NCBI RefSeq assembly: GCF_000717645.1
Contig: NZ_JNZZ01000005.1
Location: 225,987 to 289,986 of the forward strand
Reading direction: 5' to 3'
DNA from: Streptomyces californicus
GTDB taxonomy: Bacteria; Actinomycetota; Actinomycetes; Streptomycetales; Streptomycetaceae
Length of the DNA: 64,000 nucleotides
Of the stretch, positions 47,989-56,464 are shown piece after piece (the first letter of the stretch is position 1; each line of letters starts with the position of its first letter). A program made the position numbers and the translations under genes. Below the pieces are notes generated by a model that was not told the DNA's origin, made no database searches, and saw only the letters and a list, made by a program, of their open reading frames with translations.

Positions 47989-49239
47989 CTACCAGGTGAC
48001 GGGGAGTTCGGAGACTCCCTGGAGGACGAACGGCGCGTTGACGGGCACCTGCTCGGCGGGGACCGCGAGCTTCAGCGTCGGCACCCGGCGGAACAGGGTG
48101 GCCAGCGCGATCTCCATCTCGGCGCGGGCCAGGTTCTGCCCGATGCACTGGTGGATGCCGTAGCCGAACGCGACGTGGCGGCCCGCGGGCCGGCGGATGT
48201 CCAGCTCGTCGGGGCGCTCGAAGGCTCCGGGGTCGCGGTTCATCAGCATGGTCGAGAGGATCACCCCGTCGCCGGCCCGGATGAGGTGGCCCTCGATCTC
48301 GATGTCCTCCTTGGCCACGCGCATCAGCATGTCGCCGATGGAGGAGAACCGCATCAGCTCGTCGACGGCGCGGGGCATCAGGGACTCGTCGGCGCGCAGG
48401 GCCGCCAACTGGTCCGGGTCGGCCAGCAGCGCCATCGTGGAGAGGGCGATCATGTTCGAGGTCGTCTCGTGCCCGGAGACCAGCAGCACGGTGGCGATCA
48501 TCGCCAGCTCCTGGCGGTCGACCTTGCCCTCCTCCAACTGGCGGGCGATCAGCTCGTCGAGGAGGGTGTCGCCGGGCTCGGCCTGCTTGCGGACGATCAG
48601 GTCGTCCAGGTAGGCCAGGATCTCGGTGAACGCCTGCTGCGCCTGCGCCGCCTGCTCCTCGCCGGACGAGGACAGGACGTGGCGCGAGCGCTCGTCGAAG
48701 TAGTGGTGGTCCTCGTACGGGACGCCGAGCAGCATGCAGATCACGGCGGACGGCATCGGCAGCGCGTACTCGGTGAGCAGGTCGACGGTGACGCCCGGCC
48801 CCTTGGCCAGCATCGTGTCCAGCAGGCCGTCGGCGTACTTCTGGATCTCCGGGCGCAGCGCGTTGATCTGGCGGATGCCGAAGCTCGGCAGCACCATGCG
48901 GCGCTGACGGGCGTGGACCGGGTCGTCGACGCCGACCAGCGGCGGCGCGGCGGCCTGCTGCCGCTGCGCCTCGATCCGGGGCGCGAGCAGCGGGAAGCGC
49001 GGGTCCAGGACGTCCGAGGAGAGCCGGGCGTCCGGGAACAGCCTGCGGCCGAGGTCGTTGCCGGTGACCAGCCAGGCCGTCCGCCCGTTCCAGAGGGTCA
49101 CCCGGGAGATGGGGCCCTTCTCCCGGAGTTCCTCGTAGCCGGGCGGCATCCGGTAGGGGCAGGTGCGTTTGACGGGGTAGGCGGGCGCGTCCTCGGCGCC
49201 GTCCGCCAGCGTCTGCGGCTCGTCGAGTGTGTCGGTCAT
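47989..49239 (-). CDS. Cytochrome P450
   Basis: 416 residues. The haem ligand Cys365 is in FGYGIHQCIGQNLAR. The I-helix is VLLVSGHETTSNM and the K-helix ExxR is DELMRF. It belongs to the soluble bacterial class that takes electrons from a small ferredoxin, encoded next. In an aromatic polyketide cluster it could hydroxylate, couple, or close an ether or methylenedioxy bridge; the sequence does not say which. ATG 49239 has CAGGAG upstream. Confidence 0.95.
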   Translation of the reverse strand: MTDTLDEPQTLADGAEDAPAYPVKRTCPYRMPPGYEELREKGPISRVTLWNGRTAWLVTGNDLGRRLFPDARLSSDVLDPRFPLLAPRIEAQRQQAAAPPLVGVDDPVHARQRRMVLPSFGIRQINALRPEIQKYADGLLDTMLAKGPGVTVDLLTEYALPMPSAVICMLLGVPYEDHHYFDERSRHVLSSSGEEQAAQAQQAFTEILAYLDDLIVRKQAEPGDTLLDELIARQLEEGKVDRQELAMIATVLLVSGHETTSNMIALSTMALLADPDQLAALRADESLMPRAVDELMRFSSIGDMLMRVAKEDIEIEGHLIRAGDGVILSTMLMNRDPGAFERPDELDIRRPAGRHVAFGYGIHQCIGQNLARAEMEIALATLFRRVPTLKLAVPAEQVPVNAPFVLQGVSELPVTW

Positions 49240-49295
49240 CGAAAACTCCTGGGGGTGCGGAGGCTGGGCGGAAGGGGCGGGGGAGCGGGGCCGGG

Positions 49296-50069
49296 TCACA
49301 GGCCGCCGGTGACGCGCAGGGCCTCGCCGTGGATGTTCCCGTTGGCGGCGGAGCCGAGGAAGACGATCGCCCGCGCGACGTCCTCGGGCGTGTTCATACG
49401 GCCCGAGGGCAGGGAGGCGGCCTTGTTCTCCAGGAAGGCGGGCGAGGCGTGTGCGAGGACGTTCTCGGTGAGCGTCTGGCCGGGCACGACCTCGTTGACC
49501 AGGATCCCGGCGGGGCCGACCTCCCAGGCCAGGCTGCGCACCAGCCCGTGCAGGGCGGCCTTGGCGGCCCCGTACGCGGCCGCCCCCGGCAGACCGGTCT
49601 CCGCGAGCCCGGCGCCGAGCACCACGATGCGGCCCCACTCCCGGTCGCGCATGAGGGGCAGCACCGCCTGCACGGTGTGGAAGACGCCGTCCACCGAGGT
49701 GCGCAGGACCCGTTGCCACTGCGCGGGCGGCACCTCCTCGAAGGCGGGCATCTTCCGTCCGGGGCGCGGAATCGCCTCCCCCCACTCGACCGCGCCGGCC
49801 ACGAGGACGTCGACGCCGCCCCACTCCGCGCCGACCGAGGCGACGGCGGAGCGCACGGAGTCCTCGTCCCCGAGGTCGTAGCGGACGACGTGGGGGGTGC
49901 CCCCGGCGGCGGCGACCCGCTCGGCCGTCTCCTTCGCCCCGGCCTCGTCGGAGTGGTAGGTGATCGCGACCCGGGCGCCCTCCGCCGCGTAGGCGAGGGC
50001 CGTGGCCCGCCCGATGCCGCGCGAGGCGCCGGTGACGAGCACCGCCTTGTCCGTCAGTCCTGTCTTCAT
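49296..50069 (-). CDS. SDR family oxidoreductase 3
   Basis: 257 residues. The NAD(P) motif TGASRGIG (residues 14-21) and catalytic YGAAK are present. The usual NNAG is replaced by VAGAVEWGE, so the structural asparagine at that point is missing. It belongs to a different branch from the two ketoreductases in the ketosynthase operon and probably acts as a tailoring reductase or dehydrogenase. ATG 50069 has AGGACGGG upstream. It lies between the P450 and BBE-type oxidase genes. Confidence 0.88.
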   Translation of the reverse strand: MKTGLTDKAVLVTGASRGIGRATALAYAAEGARVAITYHSDEAGAKETAERVAAAGGTPHVVRYDLGDEDSVRSAVASVGAEWGGVDVLVAGAVEWGEAIPRPGRKMPAFEEVPPAQWQRVLRTSVDGVFHTVQAVLPLMRDREWGRIVVLGAGLAETGLPGAAAYGAAKAALHGLVRSLAWEVGPAGILVNEVVPGQTLTENVLAHASPAFLENKAASLPSGRMNTPEDVARAIVFLGSAANGNIHGEALRVTGGL

Positions 50070-50127
50070 CGTCGTGCCCGTCCTGTCCTCGTCGTCCTGG
50101 TTGCGTCGTCCGCCGGCCCCGCTCCGG

Positions 50128-51531
50128 TCAGGAGCCGATGCTCCGGCCGTGCCGGAAGAAGCCGTCGGGGTCGTAGGCGCGCTTCACCGCGCGCAGCCGG
50201 GCGGCGTTCTCGCCGTAGTGGTCGGCCTCCCAGTCGGGCGGCGTACGCGAATCGGGGAAGTTGATGTACGAGCCCGTGGCCAGCGGTGCGAGCGCCTCGG
50301 CGCACCGGTCGGCCCACGCGTCGAGCTCCACCGGGCCGCGCGCGACGGCCTCCGGGTCGCGGGTGGCGATCTGGTAGCCGGTCAGGAACCGCGCGTCGCG
50401 GTGCACGTACGCGGTCTCGGTGCGGCCGACGCGGTTGGCGGCGCCGCCGAGCGCGATGCACAGCAGGTAGTGCTCGGCGTCCAGGTCGGGCTCCCACGCC
50501 CGCAGCAGGGACTCGGCCTCGGTGCGGGTGACGGGCCTGCCGGTGAGCCGGTACGCCTGCCGGGTGTAGGGGTGCCGGTGGCCGACCGCCTCGGGGCCGG
50601 TACCGGTGCGGTGGCACTGCTGGACGGTCTTGGAGCCGCACAGCGCCTCGTGCATGACGTCGGCGTACGGCCCCGTCGCCGTGGTCTCGCGGTGCGCGGG
50701 CTTGACGCCGGCGAGGTCGGTGAGCGCGTCCAGGGCGCGTTCGAGCTCCTCGGCCGCGCCGTGGTGCACCCCCCAGACCTTGACGACCGGCCGGCCGCCG
50801 GGGCCGAACATGCCCGGCAGCACCACCAGGGAGGTGCCGAGGTCGTCCGACTCCCCGGCGGCCCAGGACTGCCAGGCGGTGAGCACGTCCGCGGCGTCGT
50901 CGAAGGACCACAGGGTCTCGAAGGCGGTCAGGTGCGGGGCGTCGACGGGACGGAGTTCGAACGCGGTGACGATGCCGAAGTTGCCCCCGCCGCCGCCCCG
51001 CAGGGCCCAGAACAGGTCCGGGTGCTCGTCGGCGGACGCGACCACCGCGCGGCCGTCGGCGAGGACGACCCGGGCCGAGACGATCCGGTCGCTCGCCACC
51101 CCGAACTTCCGGGTCTGCCAGCCCAGTCCGCCGCCGCTGAGGAACCCGCCCTGGCCGACCGTGGGAAACGTGCCGGTGATGATCTGGCGGTCGTGCCGCT
51201 TGAGCGCGTCGAGCGCGTCGAGCGACTGGATGCCGGCTCCGATGCTGACCGTGGGGCCGTCGGCGGCGGCGTGGTTCATCCGCGACAGGTCGATGACCAG
51301 ACCGGTCCCGGTGGACCAGCCGTTGAAGCTGTGGCCGGCCCCCCGGACGTGCGCCGGTATGCCCGCCTCCCGGGCGTGGCGCACGCAGGCCAGGACGTCG
51401 TCGGGGGACGTGCAGTAGGCGATGGCGCGGGGCGAGATCGCGTCGTACTCGGTGTTCTGCACCTGCTTGGCCAGCCGGTACCCCGGATCGGAGGGGAGAA
51501 CGAGCTCGCCTGTGAGGTCGTCGCGCAGCAT
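50128..51531 (-). CDS. BBE-type FAD-linked oxidoreductase
   Basis: 467 residues, berberine bridge enzyme/PCMH-type flavoprotein. His67 in HVRGAGHSFNGWSTG is the expected site of covalent FAD attachment. In bicovalent members a Cys occupies the position held by Phe122 (TGTFPTVGQGGF), so the flavin is probably linked only through His. A C-terminal YINFPDS and DPDGFFRHGRSI close the BBE domain. Such enzymes oxidise alcohols or close rings in aromatic polyketide pathways. ATG 51531 has GAGGAGG upstream. There is no signal peptide. Confidence 0.92.
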   Translation of the reverse strand: MLRDDLTGELVLPSDPGYRLAKQVQNTEYDAISPRAIAYCTSPDDVLACVRHAREAGIPAHVRGAGHSFNGWSTGTGLVIDLSRMNHAAADGPTVSIGAGIQSLDALDALKRHDRQIITGTFPTVGQGGFLSGGGLGWQTRKFGVASDRIVSARVVLADGRAVVASADEHPDLFWALRGGGGGNFGIVTAFELRPVDAPHLTAFETLWSFDDAADVLTAWQSWAAGESDDLGTSLVVLPGMFGPGGRPVVKVWGVHHGAAEELERALDALTDLAGVKPAHRETTATGPYADVMHEALCGSKTVQQCHRTGTGPEAVGHRHPYTRQAYRLTGRPVTRTEAESLLRAWEPDLDAEHYLLCIALGGAANRVGRTETAYVHRDARFLTGYQIATRDPEAVARGPVELDAWADRCAEALAPLATGSYINFPDSRTPPDWEADHYGENAARLRAVKRAYDPDGFFRHGRSIGS

Positions 51532-51589
51532 GGTGGTGCCTCCTCGGTGGGTCACCGGTCCGGGGGACGGACGTGTCCGGGGCGGGCGT

Positions 51590-51958
51590 CTACTTGTCGA
51601 TGCCGAACTTGCGGGCGGTGACCCGGGAGCCCTCGTGGCCGCGCAGGAGGTCGCCGGCGGGGGAGTAGAAGTTGGCGCCGCCGGTGCCCTCCCACCGGTC
51701 GTCGGAGACGAACTCGCCGGTGACGAAGACGTGCGCCTCGCCGACGTGCTCGCCCTGCGGGTTCACGGCGAGGATGTGGAAGTTGTAGTGGAAGGAGTCC
51801 TTCCCGGTGGACTCCCAGTTGCCCAGGCCGATGTTCTTGGCGTTGACCTGGTAGCAGGTGACGCCGCCGTCACCCGTGAAGGACGCGAGTCCGAGCACGG
51901 ACTTGCCGTCGTCCTCCAGCTCGGTGGTCCAGGTTCCGACAAGCCGGGCGTCGCTCAT
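51590..51958 (-). CDS. Small beta-rich protein of unknown function
   Basis: 122 residues. I do not recognise a family with confidence. It starts MSDARLVGTWTTELEDDGK and alternates short beta strands with Gly/Asp turns (ASFTGDGGVTCYQV; HYNFHILAVNPQGEHVGEAHVFVTGEF), reminiscent of lipocalin/calycin or allene-oxide-cyclase-like barrels. It has one Cys, no signal peptide and no membrane segment. ATG 51958 has AGGAGAG upstream. It leads the unit with BBE oxidase, SDR, P450 and ferredoxin, so it may bind or isomerise a pathway intermediate. Confidence 0.8.
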   Translation of the reverse strand: MSDARLVGTWTTELEDDGKSVLGLASFTGDGGVTCYQVNAKNIGLGNWESTGKDSFHYNFHILAVNPQGEHVGEAHVFVTGEFVSDDRWEGTGGANFYSPAGDLLRGHEGSRVTARKFGIDK

Positions 51959-52033
51959 GGTGGGTCTCTCCTGACGTGGGTCCGAGGTGGGTCCGGTACG
52001 CGGGGTGGTGCGGTGAGTACGGTTCCGTCCCGT

Positions 52034-52062
52034 GCTGGAGGCGCGCTCGAACGGGCCTGCAG
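52034..52062 (-). promoter_or_regulatory. SARP-type operator E (P450/BBE unit)
   Basis: GCTGGAG (52034), GCTCGAA (52045) and CCTGCAG (52056) are 11 bp apart, about 75-105 bp upstream of the first gene. Confidence 0.65.
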
Positions 52063-52169
52063 CCGGGGCCGGGCGGTGGTGCCGGGGTGGCGCGGCGGGG
52101 GTGGCGGTGCCCGTCAGCGGCGTCGGGCGGCGCGGCGGTGGCCGGTGGCGCGGCGGCCCGGCCGGGCGG

Positions 52170-52511
52170 TCATCTGCCGCGCCACGTACCGGGGGAGGGC
52201 GCGCGGACGCGGGGCGGCCGGTGCCAGCCGGTGCCGGTGCTCCCCGGCGCGTCCGCCGCGTCCCGCCCGTCGCCCGCGGCGCGGCCGAGGACGACCGCCA
52301 GGACCGCGGCGAGGGCGGCCGTCTCCTCGGCGGTGGGCGACCCCCCGGAGATCCGCCAGGCGGGGCGGGCGCTGATCGCGGTGCCCGGGACGGCCGCGGG
52401 GCCGGGGCCGGCCGGCGGATCCGTCGTCCCGTTCCGGCCGAACTCCGTGTGCGGCCCGCTCGTCCCGTTCGGCGCGGACTCCGTGTGCGCGCCGGTCGTC
52501 GTCGGTGTCAT
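52170..52511 (-). CDS. Acyl-CoA carboxylase epsilon subunit
   Basis: 113 residues. A low-complexity N-terminus is followed by PAWRISGGSPTAEETAALAAVLAVVLGRAA and a C-terminal tryptophan/arginine tail (GWHRPPRVRAPSPGTWRGR). This is the AccE/PccE pattern of actinobacteria, in which the small basic subunit binds and stimulates the carboxyltransferase. It follows that subunit by 16 bp. ATG 52511 has GGAG upstream. Together they would raise malonyl-CoA for chain extension. Confidence 0.85.
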   Translation of the reverse strand: MTPTTTGAHTESAPNGTSGPHTEFGRNGTTDPPAGPGPAAVPGTAISARPAWRISGGSPTAEETAALAAVLAVVLGRAAGDGRDAADAPGSTGTGWHRPPRVRAPSPGTWRGR

Positions 52512-52527
52512 CGTCTCCGCCGCCCCC

Positions 52528-54093
52528 TCACACCGGGGGGTTGCCGTGCTTGCGGGACGGCAGGTCCGTGTATTTGGGCCGGAGCATGGCGAGCGCGCCG
52601 ATGAGCGCGGAGCGGGTCGCCGCCGGGTCGATGACGTCGTCCACCAGGCCGCGCTCGGCCGCGTAGTACGGGTGCATCAACTCCGTCCGGTACTGCTTGA
52701 TCCGCTGGGCCCGTACGGCGTCCGGGTCGTCCGCCGCGGCGATCTCCCGCCGGAAGATGACGTTGGCGGCCCCCTCCGCGCCCATGACCGCGATCTCGTT
52801 CGTCGGCCAGGCCAGCGAGACGTCCGCGCCGATGGAGCGGGAGTCCATGACGATGTACGCGCCGCCGTACGCCTTGCGCGTGATCAACTGCACGCGCGGA
52901 ACGGTCGCGTTGCAGTAGGCGTAGAGCAGCTTCGCGCCGTGGCGGATGACGCCGCCGTGCTCCTGGTCCACCCCCGGCAGGAAGCCGGGCACGTCGACCA
53001 GGGTCACCAGCGGGATCGAGAACGCGTCGCAGAACTGCACGAAGCGGGCCGCCTTCTCGCTGGCGTGGATGTCGAGCACCCCGGCGAACGCGGCGGGCTG
53101 GTTGGCGACGACGCCCGTCACATGCCCGTCGAGCCGGGTCAGCGCGCAGACGATGTTGGACGCCCAGTCCGGCTGGATCTCGAAGAACTCGCCGTCGTCG
53201 ACGATCTCCTCGATCACCGCCCGTACGTCGTACGCCTGGTTGGGGTTGGCGGGGACCAGGTCCCGCAGGGCGTCGGTGGGCCGGTCGGCCGGATCGTCCG
53301 GGGCCCGGTACGGAGCGGTCTCGCGGTTGTTGGACGGCAGCAGCGAGAGCAGGAACCGTACGTCCTCCAGGCAGGCGGCCTCGTCGTCGTGGGCGAACGC
53401 CGCCACACCGGACACCGCCGCGTGGACGTCGGCCCCGCCCAGTCCGTTCTGGGTGATCTCCTCGCCGGTGACCGCCTTGACGACGTCCGGTCCGGTGATG
53501 AACATCTGCGAGGTCCCGCGCACCATGAAGATGAAGTCGGTGAGCGCGGGCGAGTACGCGGCGCCCCCGGCGCACGGGCCGAGCATCACGGAGATCTGCG
53601 GGATCACCCCGGAGGCGAGGGTGTTGCGGCGGAAGATGCCGCCGTAGCCGGCCAGCGCGGTGACGCCCTCCTGGATGCGCGCGCCCGCCCCGTCGTTCAG
53701 GGACACCAGCGGGGCCCCCGCCGCGAGCGCCATGTCCATGATCTTGTGGATCTTGGCGGCGTGCGCCTCGCCGAGGGCGCCGCCGAAGATCCGGAAGTCG
53801 TGGGCGTACACGAACACGGTCCGCCCGTGCACCGTTCCCCAGCCGGTCACGACACCGTCGGTGTACGGGCGTTTGTTCTCCAGGCCGAAGCCGCTCGCGC
53901 GGTGTCTGCGCAGGGCCTCGATCTCCTGGAACGAGCCTTCGTCGAGGAGCAGGTCGATGCGCTCCCGCGCGGTCAGCTTCCCCTTCGCGTGCTGCCGGGC
54001 CGTGGCCTGCTCGTCGGGGCCGTCGGCGGCCTCCTGTTTGAGCTGGGCGAGTTCGGCGGTCGGGTCGGATGCGGCGGCGGTCTCGGTGGTCAC
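52528..54093 (-). CDS. Acyl-CoA carboxylase carboxyltransferase (beta) subunit
   Basis: 521 residues, complete. It contains the carboxyltransferase fold with KLTARERIDLLLDEGSF, GGALGEAHAAKI, LNDGAGARIQEGV and MLGPCAGGAAYSPALTDF in the N-terminal half, and VDVPGFLPGVDQEHGGVIRHGAKLLYA in the C-terminal half. It carboxylates acetyl- or propionyl-CoA with a biotinylated alpha subunit, which is not in this window and may be shared with primary metabolism. GTG 54093 overlaps the preceding stop (GTGA) and has AAGGAG upstream. Confidence 0.95.
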   Translation of the reverse strand: MTTETAAASDPTAELAQLKQEAADGPDEQATARQHAKGKLTARERIDLLLDEGSFQEIEALRRHRASGFGLENKRPYTDGVVTGWGTVHGRTVFVYAHDFRIFGGALGEAHAAKIHKIMDMALAAGAPLVSLNDGAGARIQEGVTALAGYGGIFRRNTLASGVIPQISVMLGPCAGGAAYSPALTDFIFMVRGTSQMFITGPDVVKAVTGEEITQNGLGGADVHAAVSGVAAFAHDDEAACLEDVRFLLSLLPSNNRETAPYRAPDDPADRPTDALRDLVPANPNQAYDVRAVIEEIVDDGEFFEIQPDWASNIVCALTRLDGHVTGVVANQPAAFAGVLDIHASEKAARFVQFCDAFSIPLVTLVDVPGFLPGVDQEHGGVIRHGAKLLYAYCNATVPRVQLITRKAYGGAYIVMDSRSIGADVSLAWPTNEIAVMGAEGAANVIFRREIAAADDPDAVRAQRIKQYRTELMHPYYAAERGLVDDVIDPAATRSALIGALAMLRPKYTDLPSRKHGNPPV

Positions 54094-54359
54094 GCGATCT
54101 CCTTCGGGTCCAGAAGCCGGCGTGCCAGGTCCTGTTCGGCCGCGCTGAGCGGAACGTCGGGGCGCAGTCGTTCGGGATGGCCCGGCGGAGGCCGGAGCAG
54201 CACCGGGGGCTCTGCCCGGTCGTCGAGCGGCGGGATGTGGACCCACAGGGCGCCGGCGGCGGCCAGCGCCCGGCCGGTCCACCGCAGGGACGCGGCGGTG
54301 ACGGACCAGAAGCCCACGTGCGTCTCCGTAACCGAGGGCCTGGTCGTCTGCACGGTCAC
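54090..54359 (-). CDS. Small protein of unknown function upstream of the carboxylase
   Basis: 89 residues that I cannot assign. It begins MTVQTTRPSVTETHVGFWSV, has a short hydrophobic stretch (RALAAAGALWVHIPPL) and ends with a charged helix (SAAEQDLARRLLDPKEIA). GTG 54359 has GAGGAGG upstream and its stop overlaps the carboxylase GTG (GTGA), so it is made in step with that subunit. A SARP-type array lies about 50-80 bp upstream, making it first in the carboxylase unit. Confidence 0.75.
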   Translation of the reverse strand: MTVQTTRPSVTETHVGFWSVTAASLRWTGRALAAAGALWVHIPPLDDRAEPPVLLRPPPGHPERLRPDVPLSAAEQDLARRLLDPKEIA

Positions 54360-54409
54360 GAGCGGCCCTCCTCGATGTGACGTTCGGACGGTTCACGCTC
54401 ACACGGAGG

Positions 54410-54438
54410 GCTCAAGACCCCTTGGAGACGGCCTCAAG
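54410..54438 (-). promoter_or_regulatory. SARP-type operator F (carboxylase unit)
   Basis: GCTCAAG (54410), CTTGGAG (54421) and CCTCAAG (54432) are 11 bp apart. The last overlaps the PPTase stop. Confidence 0.65.
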
Positions 54439-55237
54439 GGCGGTCGGAAGAAGGCCGGAGCGGGGCCGCGGGAGCGCCGTCGTGGCGGGCCACGCCGACG
54501 AGGTACCGGCCCAGCGCCCGGTGGGCGCCGAAGGTCCACGCACGCGGGCCCGCCGGCCCGCCGCCGGGGGAGAGCAGGCCCTCGTCGCCGTACGCGGTGG
54601 CCTCCCCCTCGACGGCCCAGGGCACGCCGAACCGGGCGAAGGGCAGCCGGAGCCCGCACCCCAGCGCCTTGGTGTACGCCTCCTTGAGCGTCCAGAGGCG
54701 GAGCAGCGCGGCCGTCACACCGGCCGCCCCGCCGATGCCTTCGAGGGTTTTGACGGCGGCCCGCTCGTCCGGTGTGCAGGCGCGGGCGAGCAGGACGTCC
54801 ACCGACAGGGAGCGGGTGAGGGGTTCGGCGTCCACCCCGATCCGCCCGGTGCGGCTGAGACCCGCCACGACGAGTTCACCGGTGTGGGCGAGGCTCACGT
54901 CCACACCGCGTACGCCGCGCAGATACGGGCGTCCGCCGGGCCGGTAGGCGAGGTCCAGCTCCGCCGGGTCGGTCTCCAGGGCCGCCGCCGCGGCGTGCTT
55001 CAGGACGAACCGCGCGGCGGCGAACCGGTGCCGCACGGTGGCGTCCGCGGTACGCCGGTAGCGCGGCCAGTCGTCGCCGAGCAGGCCGCGCAGCCGGGGG
55101 TCGGTGACGACGGCGGGCAGCCACTCCCCCCAGGTGGCCAGGACGACGACGCCGCCGGACTCCTCCCACTGCCGGTGGAGCTGGTTCCAGGGCCCGTCGG
55201 GGCCGCCCACGTGCACGGGCGGCGCGAGGCGCGGCAT
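54434..55237 (-). CDS. Sfp-type 4'-phosphopantetheinyl transferase
   Basis: 267 residues from ATG 55237. The family motifs are RIGVDAEPLT (Mg-binding) and LWTLKEAYTKALG, in the C-terminal half of a two-lobed Sfp/Gsp-type protein. It would convert the apo-ACP of this cluster to the holo form with coenzyme A. ATG 55237 has GGAGG eight bases upstream; an in-frame GTG at 55285 adds 16 Pro/Arg-rich residues and has a weaker site. It follows the aromatase gene closely. Confidence 0.9.
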   Translation of the reverse strand: MPRLAPPVHVGGPDGPWNQLHRQWEESGGVVVLATWGEWLPAVVTDPRLRGLLGDDWPRYRRTADATVRHRFAAARFVLKHAAAAALETDPAELDLAYRPGGRPYLRGVRGVDVSLAHTGELVVAGLSRTGRIGVDAEPLTRSLSVDVLLARACTPDERAAVKTLEGIGGAAGVTAALLRLWTLKEAYTKALGCGLRLPFARFGVPWAVEGEATAYGDEGLLSPGGGPAGPRAWTFGAHRALGRYLVGVARHDGAPAAPLRPSSDRP

Positions 55238-55298
55238 GCCGGTGGCCTCCGGCCGGGGCGGCGGAAGGTCGGCGAAGGGGCGCACGGGCGTCCGCCGT

Positions 55299-56306
55299 TC
55301 AGGGCTTCGGCGTGATCACGCGCACGGCGCTCTGCGCGTACCGCCGGGCAAGACCCAGCACGACGGCGCTGTCCCGGCCGAGCGCCCGCCCCACCTCCGG
55401 GCCCGCGCCCCCGCCCGACGCCGTACGCGGGTCCGTGTCCGGCGCCGTGCCCGACGCCGTACGCGGTTCCGTGTCCGACGACCCGTCCGGGCAGCGCAGT
55501 ACGGCCTGGTGGCGGCCGCGGAGGGTCACACCGCTCGCGTCGGGCTCGACCGACCACTCCCCGGCCTGGGCGACGGTCGACGCGGGCGGTTCGACGAGCT
55601 TGTAGACGATCCGGCCGCCGTGGGGGAAGCACACGCGCACGCCCCTGGCGGTGTGCGTACGGCCGTCGTCCGCCAGCAGGTCCATCCGGACCTGCTGGAT
55701 TCCGGGGGTCTCCTCCACGAGGTCGAGGCGGGTCAGCCGGGGGAGCTGCGCGGGCCAGTTCTCGATCCGGTACAGGAAGTCGTAGGCGAGTTCGGCCGGC
55801 CCGTCGACGCGCAGGGTCTCCTCGACGGCCACGATGTGCTCGTCCAGGGTGGCCCAGCGTTCCGCCAGGTGCTTCAGATCCGCCAACAGGGCCAGTAGAT
55901 CGTCGTGTTCGGCCCGTTCGAGCCAGCTCGCGGGGGTGGTGCGCGTCGCGGACGCCGGCAGCGCGGAGCGCAGGGTGAGGCGCGAGGAGCCTTCGGGAAG
56001 CTCCTCGACCACCCAGGAGCCGGTCACCCCCGGCTCGGACGGTCCGGGGACCTCCTGGCGGAAGTCGATCCGCCGCGCGGCCGGGTCGAGTGTGCGCCGG
56101 GTCACCCACGAGGTGACGTCGTCGCAGGCCAGCGCCCAGATCCGCAGGCGCTGGTCGGCGCCCTCCAGGTCCAGCGCCTCCACATGCACGGTCGGGGTGA
56201 GGAACAGCGGCCAGCGCACCGCGTCCGCGACCAGTCCGTAGACGACCCCGGCGGGCGCGGCGATGTCCACACGGTGGGACGTGTGGTGGAAGGCCGTCTC
56301 GGGCAT
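55299..56306 (-). CDS. Didomain aromatase/cyclase
   Basis: 335 residues in two SRPBCC domains. Domain 1 (about 1-150) starts TSHRVDIAAPAGVVYGLVADAVRWPLF; domain 2 (about 155-330) starts ETLRVDGPAELAYDFLYRIENW. This matches didomain ARO/CYCs that aromatise the first ring of type II polyketides, usually of reduced chains. An in-frame 36-bp tandem duplication (EPRTASGTAPDT-like) lengthens a loop in the second domain. ATG 56306 has AAAGGAA upstream. Confidence 0.93.
   Translation of the reverse strand: MPETAFHHTSHRVDIAAPAGVVYGLVADAVRWPLFLTPTVHVEALDLEGADQRLRIWALACDDVTSWVTRRTLDPAARRIDFRQEVPGPSEPGVTGSWVVEELPEGSSRLTLRSALPASATRTTPASWLERAEHDDLLALLADLKHLAERWATLDEHIVAVEETLRVDGPAELAYDFLYRIENWPAQLPRLTRLDLVEETPGIQQVRMDLLADDGRTHTARGVRVCFPHGGRIVYKLVEPPASTVAQAGEWSVEPDASGVTLRGRHQAVLRCPDGSSDTEPRTASGTAPDTDPRTASGGGAGPEVGRALGRDSAVVLGLARRYAQSAVRVITPKP
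55414..55477. repeat. 36-bp in-frame tandem duplication in the aromatase/cyclase gene
   Basis: Copies at 55414-55441 and 55450-55477 (period 36 bp) differ at one of 28 positions. They encode repeated (D/E)PRTASG segments. Confidence 0.88.
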
Positions 56307-56426
56307 CGGTGTTCGTTCCTTTCTTCGGCACACGCGACCGACCGTCGGCCCGACCGCTCGTGAAACGGTGGACCGACGGTGGAGAACGGATCACCTCGGT
56401 GTGCGGCGGGGCGGCGCCCCGGACGG

Positions 56427-56453
56427 GGACCGGGCCCGCCGGGCCCGGTCCCG
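56427..56453 (-). terminator. Hairpin after the ACP gene
   Basis: GGGACCGGGCCC pairs perfectly with GGGCCCGGTCCC around GCC, 12 bp past the ACP stop. It may partly terminate before the aromatase gene. Confidence 0.65.
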
Positions 56454-56464
56454 ACCGCCCCCGA

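Noticed and set aside
51976..54687. 903-residue plus-strand open frame
   Set aside because: It is antisense to the carboxyltransferase gene; no motif, shadow.
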